Below, in pieces: positions 30,101 through 39,950 of a DNA stretch of 64,000 nucleotides. Position numbers and translations under genes: made by a program. The notes beneath the pieces are model-generated. The model was not told where the DNA came from. It did no database searches and was given only the letters and a program-made list of their open reading frames with translations. The stretch covers positions 38,574,600 through 38,638,599 of the forward strand of contig NC_087070.1 in NCBI RefSeq assembly GCF_963678635.1, read 5' to 3'. Position 1 is the first letter of the stretch, and each line of letters opens with the position of its first letter. The stretch is from Symsagittifera roscoffensis (lineage: Eukaryota; Xenacoelomorpha; Acoela; Convolutidae).

Positions 30101-33100
30101 CGATATGAGATGACTGAAAACTCAAAACAGAATGAAGTCGTTGATTGTCCCGATCATAGGGACAAAATTTGTATCTTGAGACGATTACAAGAAATAAAAT
30201 ATTCATCAGGTCTTGTTAAATCACTTAAGTCAGAGACGGACGATGGACTGTCGAGCTGTTCGAACTTTCCAGAGCGGCCAACACTAGATGAAATGCAAAT
30301 TGATAAACCGGTTCTCCCGGAGATTGAACACTTGAGGGGCAAACAGACAGACGAACAGCTCGAAGCCATCAAGGACGTACTAGAGCGGAACGAAGAAGTT
30401 TTTTCGAAGCACACAGCGGATATCGGGTGTTGTAATTTCGTTGAGCATGAAATAGAACTTGAGGAGATCGCGGTACCGCACAGGGAGGGGGCGAGGCGCA
30501 TGACCCCGCACAAATCGGAGGCGTGTAGAAAAGAGATCGAAACGTTACTAGAGTATGACGTGATAGAACCATCCAAGTCACCGTGGGCGTGTGGAGTAGT
30601 GATAGCCAAAAAGAAAGGCGACCAGTTGAGGTTTTGTTGTGACTTTCGATACCTGAACTCCGTCACGGTGAAGGATGCCTATCCCATACCTAGGATTGAT
30701 GAGAGCCTCTCGAAGTTAGGTGATGCAAAATTTTTTACGACTCTTGATTTAGGCTCGGCCTTTTGGCAGGTACCACTACGGAAGCAGGACAGGGACAAGA
30801 CAGGGTACGCCTGCGAGTTGGGTCTGTTTCAGTGGAAACGGATGCCGTTTGGACTTTGCAATGCCACAGCCACGTTTCAGCGATTGATGGCACACGCGCT
30901 GATAGGCGTGACAAAGAAGTATGGCAATCTGGTAATGTGCTACGTGGATGACGTGGTAATAGCAACGCCAACACTAGAAGACCACATTGAGAGACTTGAC
31001 GAGGTGTTCGCGTGCATGAAAAGATCGGGGCTAAAGTGTAAACCATCAAAGTGCGAGATACTCAAGGACTCAATAAAATACTTGGGCAGGATGGTAGACA
31101 AGCACGGCATCAGACCTGATCCAGACGCCGTGGAAGCAGTCCTAACCTGGAAGTCACCGAAGACGGAACACCAGTTGATGAGCTTCCTGGGCTTCGCTAA
31201 CTACTACAGAGAGTTCATCAAAGGCTACGCGGACAAGGTGTACCCGATGCAACAATTGATGAGGCACAAGGGCAAGAAGTTCACATGGAACAACGCAGCA
31301 GAAGAGTCATTCAAGAGGATAAAGAAAGAGCTATGCGAGGCACCAGTACTAGGGATGCCGACTGAGAAGGGGATGTACGTGCTGGACACGGATGCATCGG
31401 TAGTTGCGATTTCAGGAATTCTCCATCAGGAACAAGAATGGAATGGGAAGACAGTCTTGAGACCAATAGCGTACGGGAGCAAAGTCCTAAGTGACACAGA
31501 AATGAAGTACGGAGCACCGAAAGCAGAGATGTTCGCAGTGGTCACCTTTGTCGAGAAATACAGGGCATACCTAGGCAGTGAGCCCTTCAAGCTGCGAGTC
31601 GACAATCGAGCACTAAGCTGGCTGAAAACGTACTCAGTGGACCAAAGTTACATTGGGAGGTGGATAGTTCGCTTGGACGGATACAACATGATAATTGAGC
31701 ACAGAACACGGGATAAACATCAAAACGCCGACAACTTGAGTAAGAAGACGAAGTTCTACGAGAGACAAGAACAAAGAGAGGCAGACAGACCTGAAATCAA
31801 AGAGGGCTTCTCCTTCATGGACAAGGAAACGTACGACAGTCTTCCTCTCACAAGATGGCTGGACAAATCAGGCAAACCGATTGAATATCATCCCGAATTA
31901 CCAAAAGAGCCTCTTGAAAAAACCATCTTGAAGAAGAACAGAAGGATCCCGATAGAGGTAATACTCAAGTCGAAGATCGTGAGGGAAACACTTAAGGCAA
32001 AAGGCTATGATCTTAACCAGGTAGAAGCAGGAGCTGCACAGATAGATGATGACTTAATGAGGTTGCTCGAGAAACTATCAGATGATAAGCCCGTGATCCA
32101 AGAGAAGGGTCAGGAGGGACCGGAACTAACTATACTTCGGAGAAAAGAAACAGCGAACAATACTGACTCCTCAAAAGGAAGCGTCACTGATAGCAAAGAT
32201 GTCGTGCGATCACTAGTTGACAAAATCCCCGAAAATATTCTGGAGCAGACAAAAGTCAGGAAAAAGAAAGTGACATTCAAAGAAGGAACTGAACACCTGG
32301 GACTAGATCAAGAGTCCGGGGAGTGGTCCAGGTTCACAGAAGAAGAGGAACCCGGAAAAGGAAAATTGTCCGGGGAGCGTGAAGAATGGGATGAAGACTC
32401 GGATGAGAGCAGCGAAGGCCAAGACAGTCTGTGCATGATATTAGCGGAAGAGAAGACAAGGCACCACGACAGGGAGTTACAAACTAATCCATCTTCAGGA
32501 ACGTACAATCTGGACATACAAGGAACAAGAGGTGGTGAAGAACTTGAGAGAATAGCGGTTTCAAGAAAGCCTTTCAGGGAACTATCGTGCAACTCAAACG
32601 TCAGAACGAATCTGGTACCAGAAGACGACATGAAAATCGTGAAAAGGATGATATGCGTGAAACTGAGTGACGATATCCACAGCCCTGGTGAGATGAATGG
32701 ACAGGTCATGGCGCTAAAGGAGCATGTCAAGGCGAGATATAGGCTGTCAGACCTAATAAGAGCCCAGAAGAATGACAAAATGACAAGTAACCTCTCCAAA
32801 TGGATCCAGTCGGGGGTCAAGGAGAAGGGGGAACTTGAGGAAGACAGCTACAAGATCTTGAGCCAGTTCTATAAAGAAAAGAAAGACTTACTTTATCACA
32901 CAGCTGATGGGGTGGTAGCGTGCAGGAGGAGAGATGAGGAAAAGATATTACACAAACACAACCTCATCATACTACCACAATTGTACCAAACGGAGGTGCT
33001 TTTCAGATCACACGACCAGATGGGCCACCAGGGGATAGACAAAGTACAACAAAGGATACTTCACAGGTTTGATTGGCCAGGAATGAGAAAAGCTTGCGAG

Positions 33101-33430
33101 AGATGGGTGAATGCCTGCCTGGCATGTCTCCAGGTAAAAGACCGAAGGAAGATGAAGTTTCCCCTCAAGTCCGTTGAGAGCTCAGAGTTCAATGAAGTGG
33201 TGCAGATAGACCATCAAAAAATCTGCATGACGGAGTCGGGATATAACCAGATACTGGTTATAATAGATCACTTCACAAAGTTGGCCGAAGCGGTCCCGCG
33301 CCAAACAGCCTCGGCCGAGGAGACATGTGATCATTTGATAACGCATTGGATATCGCGGTATGGTTGTCCAATGACTTTCCAGTCGGACAACGGCAAAGCT
33401 TTTGTAGGGGACTTGACACAAAAGAATTGA
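27143..33430 (+). CDS. Gypsy element A gag-pol polyprotein (to the integrase core)
   Basis: An open frame of about 2096 residues; numbers here count from 27140. It opens with a long coiled coil (about 1-115), then the gag core (about 215-400) and two CX2CX4HX4C zinc knuckles (cysteines at 431 and 483) that bind genomic RNA. Next come an aspartic protease with LLDTGA (788-793), reverse transcriptase with YVDD (1268-1271), RNase H starting near DTDAS (1416-1420), an unusual acidic linker of about 370 residues, and the integrase zinc-binding region from H1958 with the first two catalytic aspartates at 2024 and 2083. The frame then breaks at about 33418-33430, before the catalytic glutamate, which lies in the next frame. 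The reading frame is also open from 27059, directly behind the ORF1 stop. Confidence 0.93.
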   Translation: MAKLNQIDKKLKHSEEDREVIRKELRYNKHEYLDSYFNLAKATDERLKEMTDKVEATNEERDRNVKKDMQQLKNRYDDVNSQLGSLEKRMDTMSKNQAESSCAIQAKLDAILRNSTSQERPAADRTQGTRVDFVEPQRNKRQSTPLPLTRDTVSIAPTAAKTIMKNGTSSTTTGPGDSTANSNAVPDAITWASNWEMMNRTLEAFATRNTDSNDRREGKSRKTFKKPKEFKDDSDGCIDTWVEVMRLHLEQDNLNDERQACTAILSNLEGTALKCVVAKKEEERDTADKIFEILLNRFGSGMKGHQAMMRFEKRRQRDDESIDRFLDDLESLRRRSDPEESTNRRNFSIASKFIDGVKSDDLRTMLATYYTLSKDNAPTPEEMRQKSREYMLMKPKKYSYSDNRNTQGGSQPQRSPWYKPRDDMDKRRSCANCGSVDHHVADCTTYKQGMKSLGYAPDEEDMSQMEEHEFYSGLITKIGARCFFCNQEGHLRMDCPLFWEAVKNQSHPKHKLALAAVQNQRNRQGEFETKKLEGPNVELPTKSMKTVTQCGSAAEATAKKAPEIDYEKAAAEAINKVKQDLAAKEIEQRLKQEIEKQNFNEALAGSKPAPEAVSGSTKTGNCNTVKMVTGKPFGISKIGARIMSIITVGGHEVTRNLSEPSDQTIMHIDVYADYLSSISPQSTSRALRALLTQGGSKSVRVDNRYTEAYGPHEVMLNIDGINIYTKTMITCDEDLIGQIYVGKEELKVRSIEHCAMIEEDAMHIGTEADVTGHVLDISGKKTQLRGLLDTGAVWERMCFNKDDLIDSRIRLSAANKGALRVLGRTPIIALNLGERNLWMSFLVVENLDESDQFILGRDFIRNFDVAIDLNNAMFRIRNPDRRYAIKPVNLIMANESKAPVFLSRRVRLKANEAAIVGLRMKNYNELSENKQVCIVPNPNSQSAAVLGRSFSITKSGLCVSVLLNTLDIPITIQRGRELGYALPVKTRYEMTENSKQNEVVDCPDHRDKICILRRLQEIKYSSGLVKSLKSETDDGLSSCSNFPERPTLDEMQIDKPVLPEIEHLRGKQTDEQLEAIKDVLERNEEVFSKHTADIGCCNFVEHEIELEEIAVPHREGARRMTPHKSEACRKEIETLLEYDVIEPSKSPWACGVVIAKKKGDQLRFCCDFRYLNSVTVKDAYPIPRIDESLSKLGDAKFFTTLDLGSAFWQVPLRKQDRDKTGYACELGLFQWKRMPFGLCNATATFQRLMAHALIGVTKKYGNLVMCYVDDVVIATPTLEDHIERLDEVFACMKRSGLKCKPSKCEILKDSIKYLGRMVDKHGIRPDPDAVEAVLTWKSPKTEHQLMSFLGFANYYREFIKGYADKVYPMQQLMRHKGKKFTWNNAAEESFKRIKKELCEAPVLGMPTEKGMYVLDTDASVVAISGILHQEQEWNGKTVLRPIAYGSKVLSDTEMKYGAPKAEMFAVVTFVEKYRAYLGSEPFKLRVDNRALSWLKTYSVDQSYIGRWIVRLDGYNMIIEHRTRDKHQNADNLSKKTKFYERQEQREADRPEIKEGFSFMDKETYDSLPLTRWLDKSGKPIEYHPELPKEPLEKTILKKNRRIPIEVILKSKIVRETLKAKGYDLNQVEAGAAQIDDDLMRLLEKLSDDKPVIQEKGQEGPELTILRRKETANNTDSSKGSVTDSKDVVRSLVDKIPENILEQTKVRKKKVTFKEGTEHLGLDQESGEWSRFTEEEEPGKGKLSGEREEWDEDSDESSEGQDSLCMILAEEKTRHHDRELQTNPSSGTYNLDIQGTRGGEELERIAVSRKPFRELSCNSNVRTNLVPEDDMKIVKRMICVKLSDDIHSPGEMNGQVMALKEHVKARYRLSDLIRAQKNDKMTSNLSKWIQSGVKEKGELEEDSYKILSQFYKEKKDLLYHTADGVVACRRRDEEKILHKHNLIILPQLYQTEVLFRSHDQMGHQGIDKVQQRILHRFDWPGMRKACERWVNACLACLQVKDRRKMKFPLKSVESSEFNEVVQIDHQKICMTESGYNQILVIIDHFTKLAEAVPRQTASAEETCDHLITHWISRYGCPMTFQSDNGKAFVGDLTQKN

Positions 33431-35325
33431 TGAAGAGATCGCACATTGCTCAAGCACACTCGACGACCTATCATCCACAGACCAATGGGTTGGTAGAGAG
33501 ACAGAACAGGACACTGGTCAACTTGTTAAGGGTGTACTGCTCAAGATACATGACGGACTGGGACAAATACCTGCCACAGGTAGTAGGAGCCTACAACAGT
33601 ACACAGCACTCAACGACGGGCATCAGTCCTTTCATGTTGTTGACGGGCAGGGAGAGGGCAATTCCTCTAACATTCTTCTACCCGGAATACGAGGGGAAGA
33701 GGACGTCGCCTCAGGCATATGTGAAGGAAGCGATCAAAAGACAACAAGAGCTAAACGAGCTATGCAGGAGGAACACGGCGCAAGCAAAAATGAGACAACG
33801 CAAGAAATATGACGAAAAAATATTACAAGCAAAACCATATGAAGTGGGCCAGTACGTGTGGATCTTCCAAAATGTCATACCGCCCAAGGGAACAAAGAAA
33901 CTACTCAAGAAGTGGAGGGGACCATTCATGATAACGGAAGTACATCAACAAGGACGGTTCTACCGCTTGAGTACTGGGCGAGCAGCACATTACGAAAATC
34001 TGAAGCCTCACGTCCCGTCCCCGGAGGACTGGTGCCTACCGAAAGACATGGAGGGTCTCGAGTACCTGGTGGTAGAACCAGCGTTTGAAGTGAATGAAAA
34101 GGGCACCAGGGAGAAAAATGATGGCAATGAAAACTTGAGCTTGGACGACAATGAAAAGATAGAGGTGGAGTCTGAAGCAGGATCGTTTGCAGAAGAAGAC
34201 TGGAACGACCCGGAGCAAGATGAGGTGCCGAAGTGGATGGAGCCAGATCGACCAATATCACCGGAAACCAGAACTGGCAATCGTAAACGGACGGGTATGA
34301 GATACAACAGATACGGGGATGACTTCTTGATTGACAAGATACAGCCAGACAAATTGGGCGAGGAATTACTGAGTGCAGGCGAACTGGAAGCCGAAGAGGA
34401 ATGGCAGGTCATTGATGATGGTGGACACTATCCGCAGGAAGATTACTCGACACCAGAAATGGAGACGGACCTCGAACAGAGCGAGATAGAGAGGAGGGAG
34501 AACACGAACTTGAGGATACTAGAGTGGATACGCGACGTCAAAGACGAAGGCCATGGAGGACAGAGTATCCAGCAAGTCGACGTGTCAGCGGAAAAACACA
34601 AGAAGTCAGAAGACCCTCTCTTCGGCTGGACGGCGACAGACAGGCCGCTGGACATTCCACCGGACAATTCAGACCCGACAACATCGACGGGGACGTCGAT
34701 AAATATTTTTGTCCGGGGAGTGGGGGTAGGACTTACCCACACCGAAAATCTGATGATAAAGAAGCTCAAGGAAGTGAGAGAAACAAGCGAATTGGAACTG
34801 GAAGAACAAGAGCCAGAGCCTAACATAGGCCGGAATTTCAAAACGAAATTTGAAATACCCAATCAGTACTCGGAAAACATCATGATAACAGATAGTGACT
34901 TCATCCTGTCAAACAGAACGAGCGCGATCTGCATCACGGCAGACATGAGTTTCAAATCAAGACTGGAAGCTGACTTCAAGAGAGAATACCAGAACGTAGA
35001 GTTTCTGTTCAGACAGAGACCAGGACTGGGAGGGATGGCAGCGCTCCCACCATCAGTAGCACAAGTCCCGGGGAAATACTTGTGCTTCCTAGTGACGAGG
35101 GTCAATGACAGGAACACAATTGATCCCGAACACGTAATGTTGGCACTAACAAGACTACGAGACTTCATGATTGAAAGAGGGATAACAGAGGTCTCAATGC
35201 CCGTGTATGACCCAAACAGGGGCAAAATGAGCCCAAGGGAATTGTACGCTATCCTACATGTAGTCTTTGCAGAAACTGAGATAGTGGTGTATCTTCATAA
35301 GAAGTACTACTTGAGCATCGCCTGA
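33421..35325 (+). CDS. Integrase C-terminal part, GPY/F-type region and macro domain (element A)
   Basis: Continues integrase after the frame break; residue numbers count from 33346. HPQTNGLVERQNR carries the catalytic glutamate. A GPY/F-like region follows at about 33832-34020 (VGQYVWIFQN, KKWRGPFMI, HYENLKPH). Then comes an acidic linker of about 280 residues. The last 150 residues (about 505-659) align with TARG1/OARD1-type macro domains: SAICITADMSF-K-R-EADFK, GGMAALP, GKYLCFLVTRVNDR, L-RLRDFMIERGITEVSMP and VVFAETEIVVYLH. Macro domains bind ADP-ribose. The lysine and aspartate used by TARG1 for hydrolysis appear replaced (LVTR instead of LVTK, and a rewritten loop after SMP), so binding without hydrolysis is my inference. 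Confidence 0.85.
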   Translation, partial: KELMKRSHIAQAHSTTYHPQTNGLVERQNRTLVNLLRVYCSRYMTDWDKYLPQVVGAYNSTQHSTTGISPFMLLTGRERAIPLTFFYPEYEGKRTSPQAYVKEAIKRQQELNELCRRNTAQAKMRQRKKYDEKILQAKPYEVGQYVWIFQNVIPPKGTKKLLKKWRGPFMITEVHQQGRFYRLSTGRAAHYENLKPHVPSPEDWCLPKDMEGLEYLVVEPAFEVNEKGTREKNDGNENLSLDDNEKIEVESEAGSFAEEDWNDPEQDEVPKWMEPDRPISPETRTGNRKRTGMRYNRYGDDFLIDKIQPDKLGEELLSAGELEAEEEWQVIDDGGHYPQEDYSTPEMETDLEQSEIERRENTNLRILEWIRDVKDEGHGGQSIQQVDVSAEKHKKSEDPLFGWTATDRPLDIPPDNSDPTTSTGTSINIFVRGVGVGLTHTENLMIKKLKEVRETSELELEEQEPEPNIGRNFKTKFEIPNQYSENIMITDSDFILSNRTSAICITADMSFKSRLEADFKREYQNVEFLFRQRPGLGGMAALPPSVAQVPGKYLCFLVTRVNDRNTIDPEHVMLALTRLRDFMIERGITEVSMPVYDPNRGKMSPRELYAILHVVFAETEIVVYLHKKYYLSIA

Positions 35326-35778
35326 GTCGGGTACACGGGGGTGTCGAGTCGGGTGTGAGGGAGGAGTCTTGAGCTAGGTACTGGGGTACAAAACAGGTAA
35401 GGGATCTTAGGGGTGACTGGCATGACAATTATTTTTTTAAATGATTGATGGTGCTAAAACATAAAATGTATCTGCATGTTTTTAGAAAATTTCATTTGAA
35501 CTATTTTAGTAGGGCGAAAAGGAGAAGGTTTTTAAACATAAAAGTAATGGGGTTTTCTGGTTAGGGACACAGCTTGTCGGTCTAAAAAATCGGGTGTTAT
35601 TTTCAGATTGATTTTTTGAACTCACATTGACTACTCATGTATATTCAATTGAAGGAAGAAAACGATATCTCAAAAAGATAACTCAAGCCGCTCATACTCA
35701 AGTTGCTCAGGTAAAACTCAAGTTGCTCAGGTAAAACTCAAGTTGCTAATACTCAAGGACTCAATTGAAATCACAGAA
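35326..35778 (+). other. Spacer between pol and the downstream coding region
   Basis: No ORF. It ends with three tandem copies of ACTCAAGTTGCTCAGGTAAA (from 35696, 35716 and 35736, the last partial). In an LTR element this position would hold a splice acceptor or leader for an env-like ORF; no signal is clear enough to call. Confidence 0.5.
35696..35755 (+). repeat. 20-bp tandem repeat, three units
   Basis: Two complete copies of ACTCAAGTTGCTCAGGTAAA and a third beginning ACTCAAGTTGCT stand immediately upstream of the coiled-coil ORF start. Confidence 0.9.
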
Positions 35779-36375
35779 ATGGCAGATCGATTCTGGAAGT
35801 CCATGCCATCGGCTCTGAAAAAGCCCACACTTGACGGATTGTACAGGCGACTGAGGGACCTGGATTATACTCAAGTAGACGAGAGAATGGCAGTGATGCT
35901 GAATGCCATCCTCCAATTGGAGGAACAGGGCGAGTGTCGGGAGTCTGCGACGGAAGCGGTTTTGATGGTAGGCTACACCACTGATGGAGTGTCCAATCAA
36001 GAACAAACCAGATGGCTGTCCTGGAACGTGGATGGGGCGATAAGGGGGTTCGATTTGGCGAGGAACCCTGGCCTGAACAACAATACGGAGTATGGCGCGG
36101 GGGAATTCCCACTGCCGGTCAGACCATCAGTCAGGTCCACGAGCCAGAGTACGAGTAAAGTACTATCGATGACACGGGCACAGCAGACGGGGGAAGTTTA
36201 TCCGGACGTCACTGCCATGAAGAGAGAACTCGAGAGGACCCAGCGGGAAAGGAACAAGGCGAACCTCGACCGGGATCAAGCGGTGCTTGAGAGGGATCAA
36301 GCGCGGAGAGAACTGGACATGATGAGAGCTGAACAGCTACAGGCAGAAAGGGTGCGGGAGAATGCCGCGAATTGA
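35779..36375 (+). CDS. Coiled-coil ORF downstream of pol (element A)
   Basis: From ATG at 35779 (MADRFWKSMPSALKKP) about 198 residues to TGA at 36373-36375. The first about 120 residues are mixed helical with no known domain. The rest is a strong coiled coil built on DRDQAVLERDQARREL-type repeats. The frame stays open beyond the TGA to 36651, continuing the same coiled coil (ALERDQAKLERIQRQQREL). One stop therefore interrupts a longer protein, which probably continued into the SGNH frame starting near 36597. It occupies the env position, but I see no signal peptide. Confidence 0.6.
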   Translation: MADRFWKSMPSALKKPTLDGLYRRLRDLDYTQVDERMAVMLNAILQLEEQGECRESATEAVLMVGYTTDGVSNQEQTRWLSWNVDGAIRGFDLARNPGLNNNTEYGAGEFPLPVRPSVRSTSQSTSKVLSMTRAQQTGEVYPDVTAMKRELERTQRERNKANLDRDQAVLERDQARRELDMMRAEQLQAERVRENAAN

Positions 36376-36651
36376 GAGCAGCTGAAGCAGGCTCTCGAGA
36401 GAGATCAGGCAAAACTTGAGAGGATCCAGCGACAACAACGCGAGCTCGATATGCAGAAAGGGGCTAGGCCCAAAGAACGGGTAGTGACTGGCTCAAGGCC
36501 AGAGTCACGCATGGTGGTAGATGAAGCTCCTAGGTCGAAGGGACGATTCAACCTCGATCGTGCGGCTCAGGAACATATGAACGAGGGGCTGGAGGTATGG
36601 ATACCCTGCCTGAATCAGCGTCCTCCCTGCGTGGTTTGGAGACTCAAGTAA
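36376..36651 (+). pseudogene. Continuation of the coiled-coil ORF after an in-frame stop
   Basis: In the same frame as 35779-36375, open from the TGA to a TAA at 36649-36651. It continues the heptad pattern and then becomes basic and disordered. Its end overlaps the start of the SGNH frame (+2 relative frame), where a further shift would be required to join them. This indicates decay, or two separately expressed ORFs. Confidence 0.5.
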
Positions 36652-39600
36652 TACGACCATTGATAGACGTAGTGTTGCCTGGATATACACCGAGTTCGAC
36701 CCCGGGTAGCAGTCAGGTGAGTGGCAACTCGTCACGATTGAAAGAGTTGCACAAGCGGCTACAGCTGAGGAGTCGCGAGAGTCCGGCAAGAGCGGACTTA
36801 CCCTCGACGTGGGGGAAGCAACCTGTCAGGAGTGTGGTGATCTCGAGCTACAAGAAGAATACGGAAGGGAGATATCGCAAGCACAATCGGATAGACTGGA
36901 ACGCGGCGCAGAGGGAGAGGAGAGATTGCTTCCACGACGCGACTTGGGTGGAGTACTTCACGCATCCGCGAGTGCCTGAAGGCGTGGTTCACTTGATCAT
37001 TGGGGACAGCTTGCTGCGGGTGCTGACCCGGATCCAGTCCCGTTGGCAAACGGGAATCTTGAGCTTCGCCGGAGCCGCAACACCGCAGATGTTAGCGACA
37101 CTCGAGATGTTAGGGATGGTAAGAGCACACACGGTCACCCTGATGGTCGGGACGAACGACGTGTCCAGGGGGGAAGCAAGGAAGGCGACAAGGCTGCACG
37201 ACAAGATGAGCTGCATTCTCGAGGAAATACGGATCCAAATGGATCCGGCCATTCTCACGGTATGTACCGTTCCCTACAACATGGGAGCGGATCAACATGC
37301 AGTGGAGATGAACACAAAAGTGCGAAGCCTGAACGAAACAATCAGGAAGATACATCAAAGGAGTGTCCTTCCCCTTCGGCTACTGGACGTGGCTGAGCAA
37401 ATGGAGCTATCCTCTTTCCCTGACGATGCATCTGCGGATGGCATTCACTTTGATAGGCCCAGAGGGGTGGATTGGTTGAACAACGTCTTCCAAAGACACA
37501 TATGTGCGCTGGAGGCAGAGTTGCTGGAGACGGCACAGGTCACGTTCGGACCACCTCCAAACCCACCCTTCTTCAACTCGAGGTCTTTGTCCAGTCGCTT
37601 AGGCGAGAGAGCCGATTCTAGAGACAGTTCGAGGAAAAGCCGGACCAAGTTACCGAGCACCGCGCCCATGGAAGCTGATGAAGCGACATCAGCAACTCCT
37701 CAGGGGTCGATAATATCCTCAATGGTGGTTGCGGAGAAGAAGAGGTCAGAAAAGCCACTGGAGACCAGCAGGTCGAAATATGAGGAGAAGGTCAAGGAAC
37801 TGGATCTGGAGGATCTGGAATGTAGGCTGGAGCTAGCGAGAACTTTGGGTCTTGAGCAGGTATCACACAAAGACTTGGGGAGACACCAGTGGGTGGACTG
37901 GTTGAAGGCTCATGAAACACATTTCTCGAGAGCGAAGTTGATGGAGACGGCGGATCTGACTGGAATTCCCATAAAATCGGTGATGGGACCGATTAATTAC
38001 AGACCTCTCAAGTCATTGGGGAGCCCGGGACTGGTGGTGGAGCCTCCCAAACACCGAACCAGCATTGCCAGAATTAGAGTGGCCACTCCAGCACAGTTGA
38101 GAGTGGTGGACAAACTGATGGACCCGAAAGAAATGGAGTTACCAGACGCCGCATATGAAGGCACAAGATTAGCCAATGACCCCCGATACGGGAAACCCTG
38201 CGGGCAGACGCAGCTGGCCAAAACCTTGGCAGTTTACGACAGGGCAGACCCAGCTGCAGCAAGGGTGGTTATCGTGGCAGGATCAGATTTTGAAGGAACG
38301 TCTCCCAAGTTGTTTTGGCCAGAAACTCTGATATATGCCTTGCCGGGAGCGGAGCTAAACCAGATGTTGACCCTGGTGGTGGCAATGAAGTCAGAAATGC
38401 CCTGCGAACCTGAGTTACTACTGTTTGCAGGGATGAACGATCATCTGCAAGCAACGGGATTTCTTGAGCAGCTCAAGGGTGGTGAGCCTACACCAAAGAG
38501 GATCTGGGAGGCCATCCAGACTTTATTCGCGGCTATATATGAAGTACAAGAGAATGTCGCCTCAAGATTCGGCTCCAAGACAAAAGTGGCGTTCACAACG
38601 TCCCCCGGGTACTCGAACATGCCGCTTGCTCTGCAATTTGTGTACGCGGTCTTGATCTTGATCGCAGAGGGGAATGGGTGGCGTGTCCTGATGGCAGCTC
38701 CCAACCGAGAATTGGAACCGACAAACTTGAGACTGCGCAGATCAGAACTCGCGGCGGCATGGGCGGATGTCTCCCATGCGTTGAGAGGCTTTTACGAGTT
38801 GGCCGACATCCTCATCGTATTAGACGAGGTCCTCTTGTTGGAGATATCCAACTTCGCCAGGCAACTCAAGCTCAGCCCGATTATAAGGGACGATCATCCA
38901 GTGGTGGCTCACCTGACGGCTAGTCTGTGGCTTCGGGACATGGAGTTGACCATCACGAACTCAACCAGCAGATCTAGAGGGCCGAACAACGAAAGGAAGA
39001 ACGTGGCCGCATCGGAGAAGCAACTAGAGTCGATGGTGCATCGGTTGGCACAAGAGGGAGGCAAGTGGCCCTTCTTAACACCAAGACTGGAAAACGCCAC
39101 GGGGAAAACAAGAGAAGATGCGCCGCTTCTGGTGAAGCAGATCTGGGATTTTCTTGAGGAGCAACTGGGAATAGCTGAGAAGAGGGAGATGACGGTTGGC
39201 AGGTTCGTCACAGCAGCCAATGAGGTCACGATTGGAGGGTTCTGGAGGGAGCACGCGAGGGGTGAGCTAAGGACGAGGAGGGATCATGAGATTCTCGAGT
39301 TCTTGAGTCCTTGTTGGGGAAAAGAGTTCCTGGCCGGAGTGTACAGTGCGAAGGAGACTATCTTTAAAGCGTTCATACAGGAGGTATTGAATATGCCTAT
39401 CAGTCTGTTTCTGGCGCTGTACCTGGTTTACCCGAGGTACTTGTTTAATATGGGCCCAGCATACATGTTCAGTCGTGGCGTGGATACCCTCAGGATAGAC
39501 GGATACTTGACGTTAGTACTTCTGACCCACGGTGAACTGACCTCATTTCACCAATTGATGAGGTACGGGGAGCCCCTGTCGATGGGAAGAACACACTCGA

Positions 39601-39950
39601 GTATGGATACCTACTCGTACAAGTGTGCGGCCGGGCTAAAGACGCTGCTAGTGCAGTATCTACTGATGCAAAACAGGCACCTGACTGGTAAAGAAAAGAG
39701 CCCGAAGACAAGAGAGGAATGGAGAAGAGTGAATGGAGGCATGCCCCTATTGACGGACCTATGCCTGGCCATGAGATCGGACCCCATGGGGATGATCCGG
39801 GGGCTAGGGGAGGTCGTGACCTGTATCTATGGACCGGCCGTCACGTTCGCGTTTCCAGATCCTCTGGTGACAGCTTATCGATACTCGGTGACCCACATGA
39901 GCCTCATAAGCGTATTAGATGGAACGACACTTAACTGGTGTCAGCAAGAG
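36597..39950 (+). CDS. Protein with two SGNH-hydrolase-like domains, env position of element A (3' end in gap)
   Basis: An open frame of at least 1118 residues, cut by the assembly gap. Domain 1 (about 125-310) has the SGNH blocks in order: IIGDSLL with nucleophile S138, G159 in SFAGAATP, GTND with N187, and DGIHF with D281 and H284. This is a plausible esterase active site. Domain 2 (about 550-775) repeats the pattern in degenerate form: VIVAGSDFEG (562-568), GMNDHL (N614) and DDH (H767), but the GDS serine order is changed to GSD, so it may be inactive. A long helical C-terminal region follows (780 onwards) with no known domain. No signal peptide or clear membrane anchor is visible, unlike a classical envelope protein. 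Orientation and position behind pol suggest it belongs to element A; an independent element is the alternative. Confidence 0.75.
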
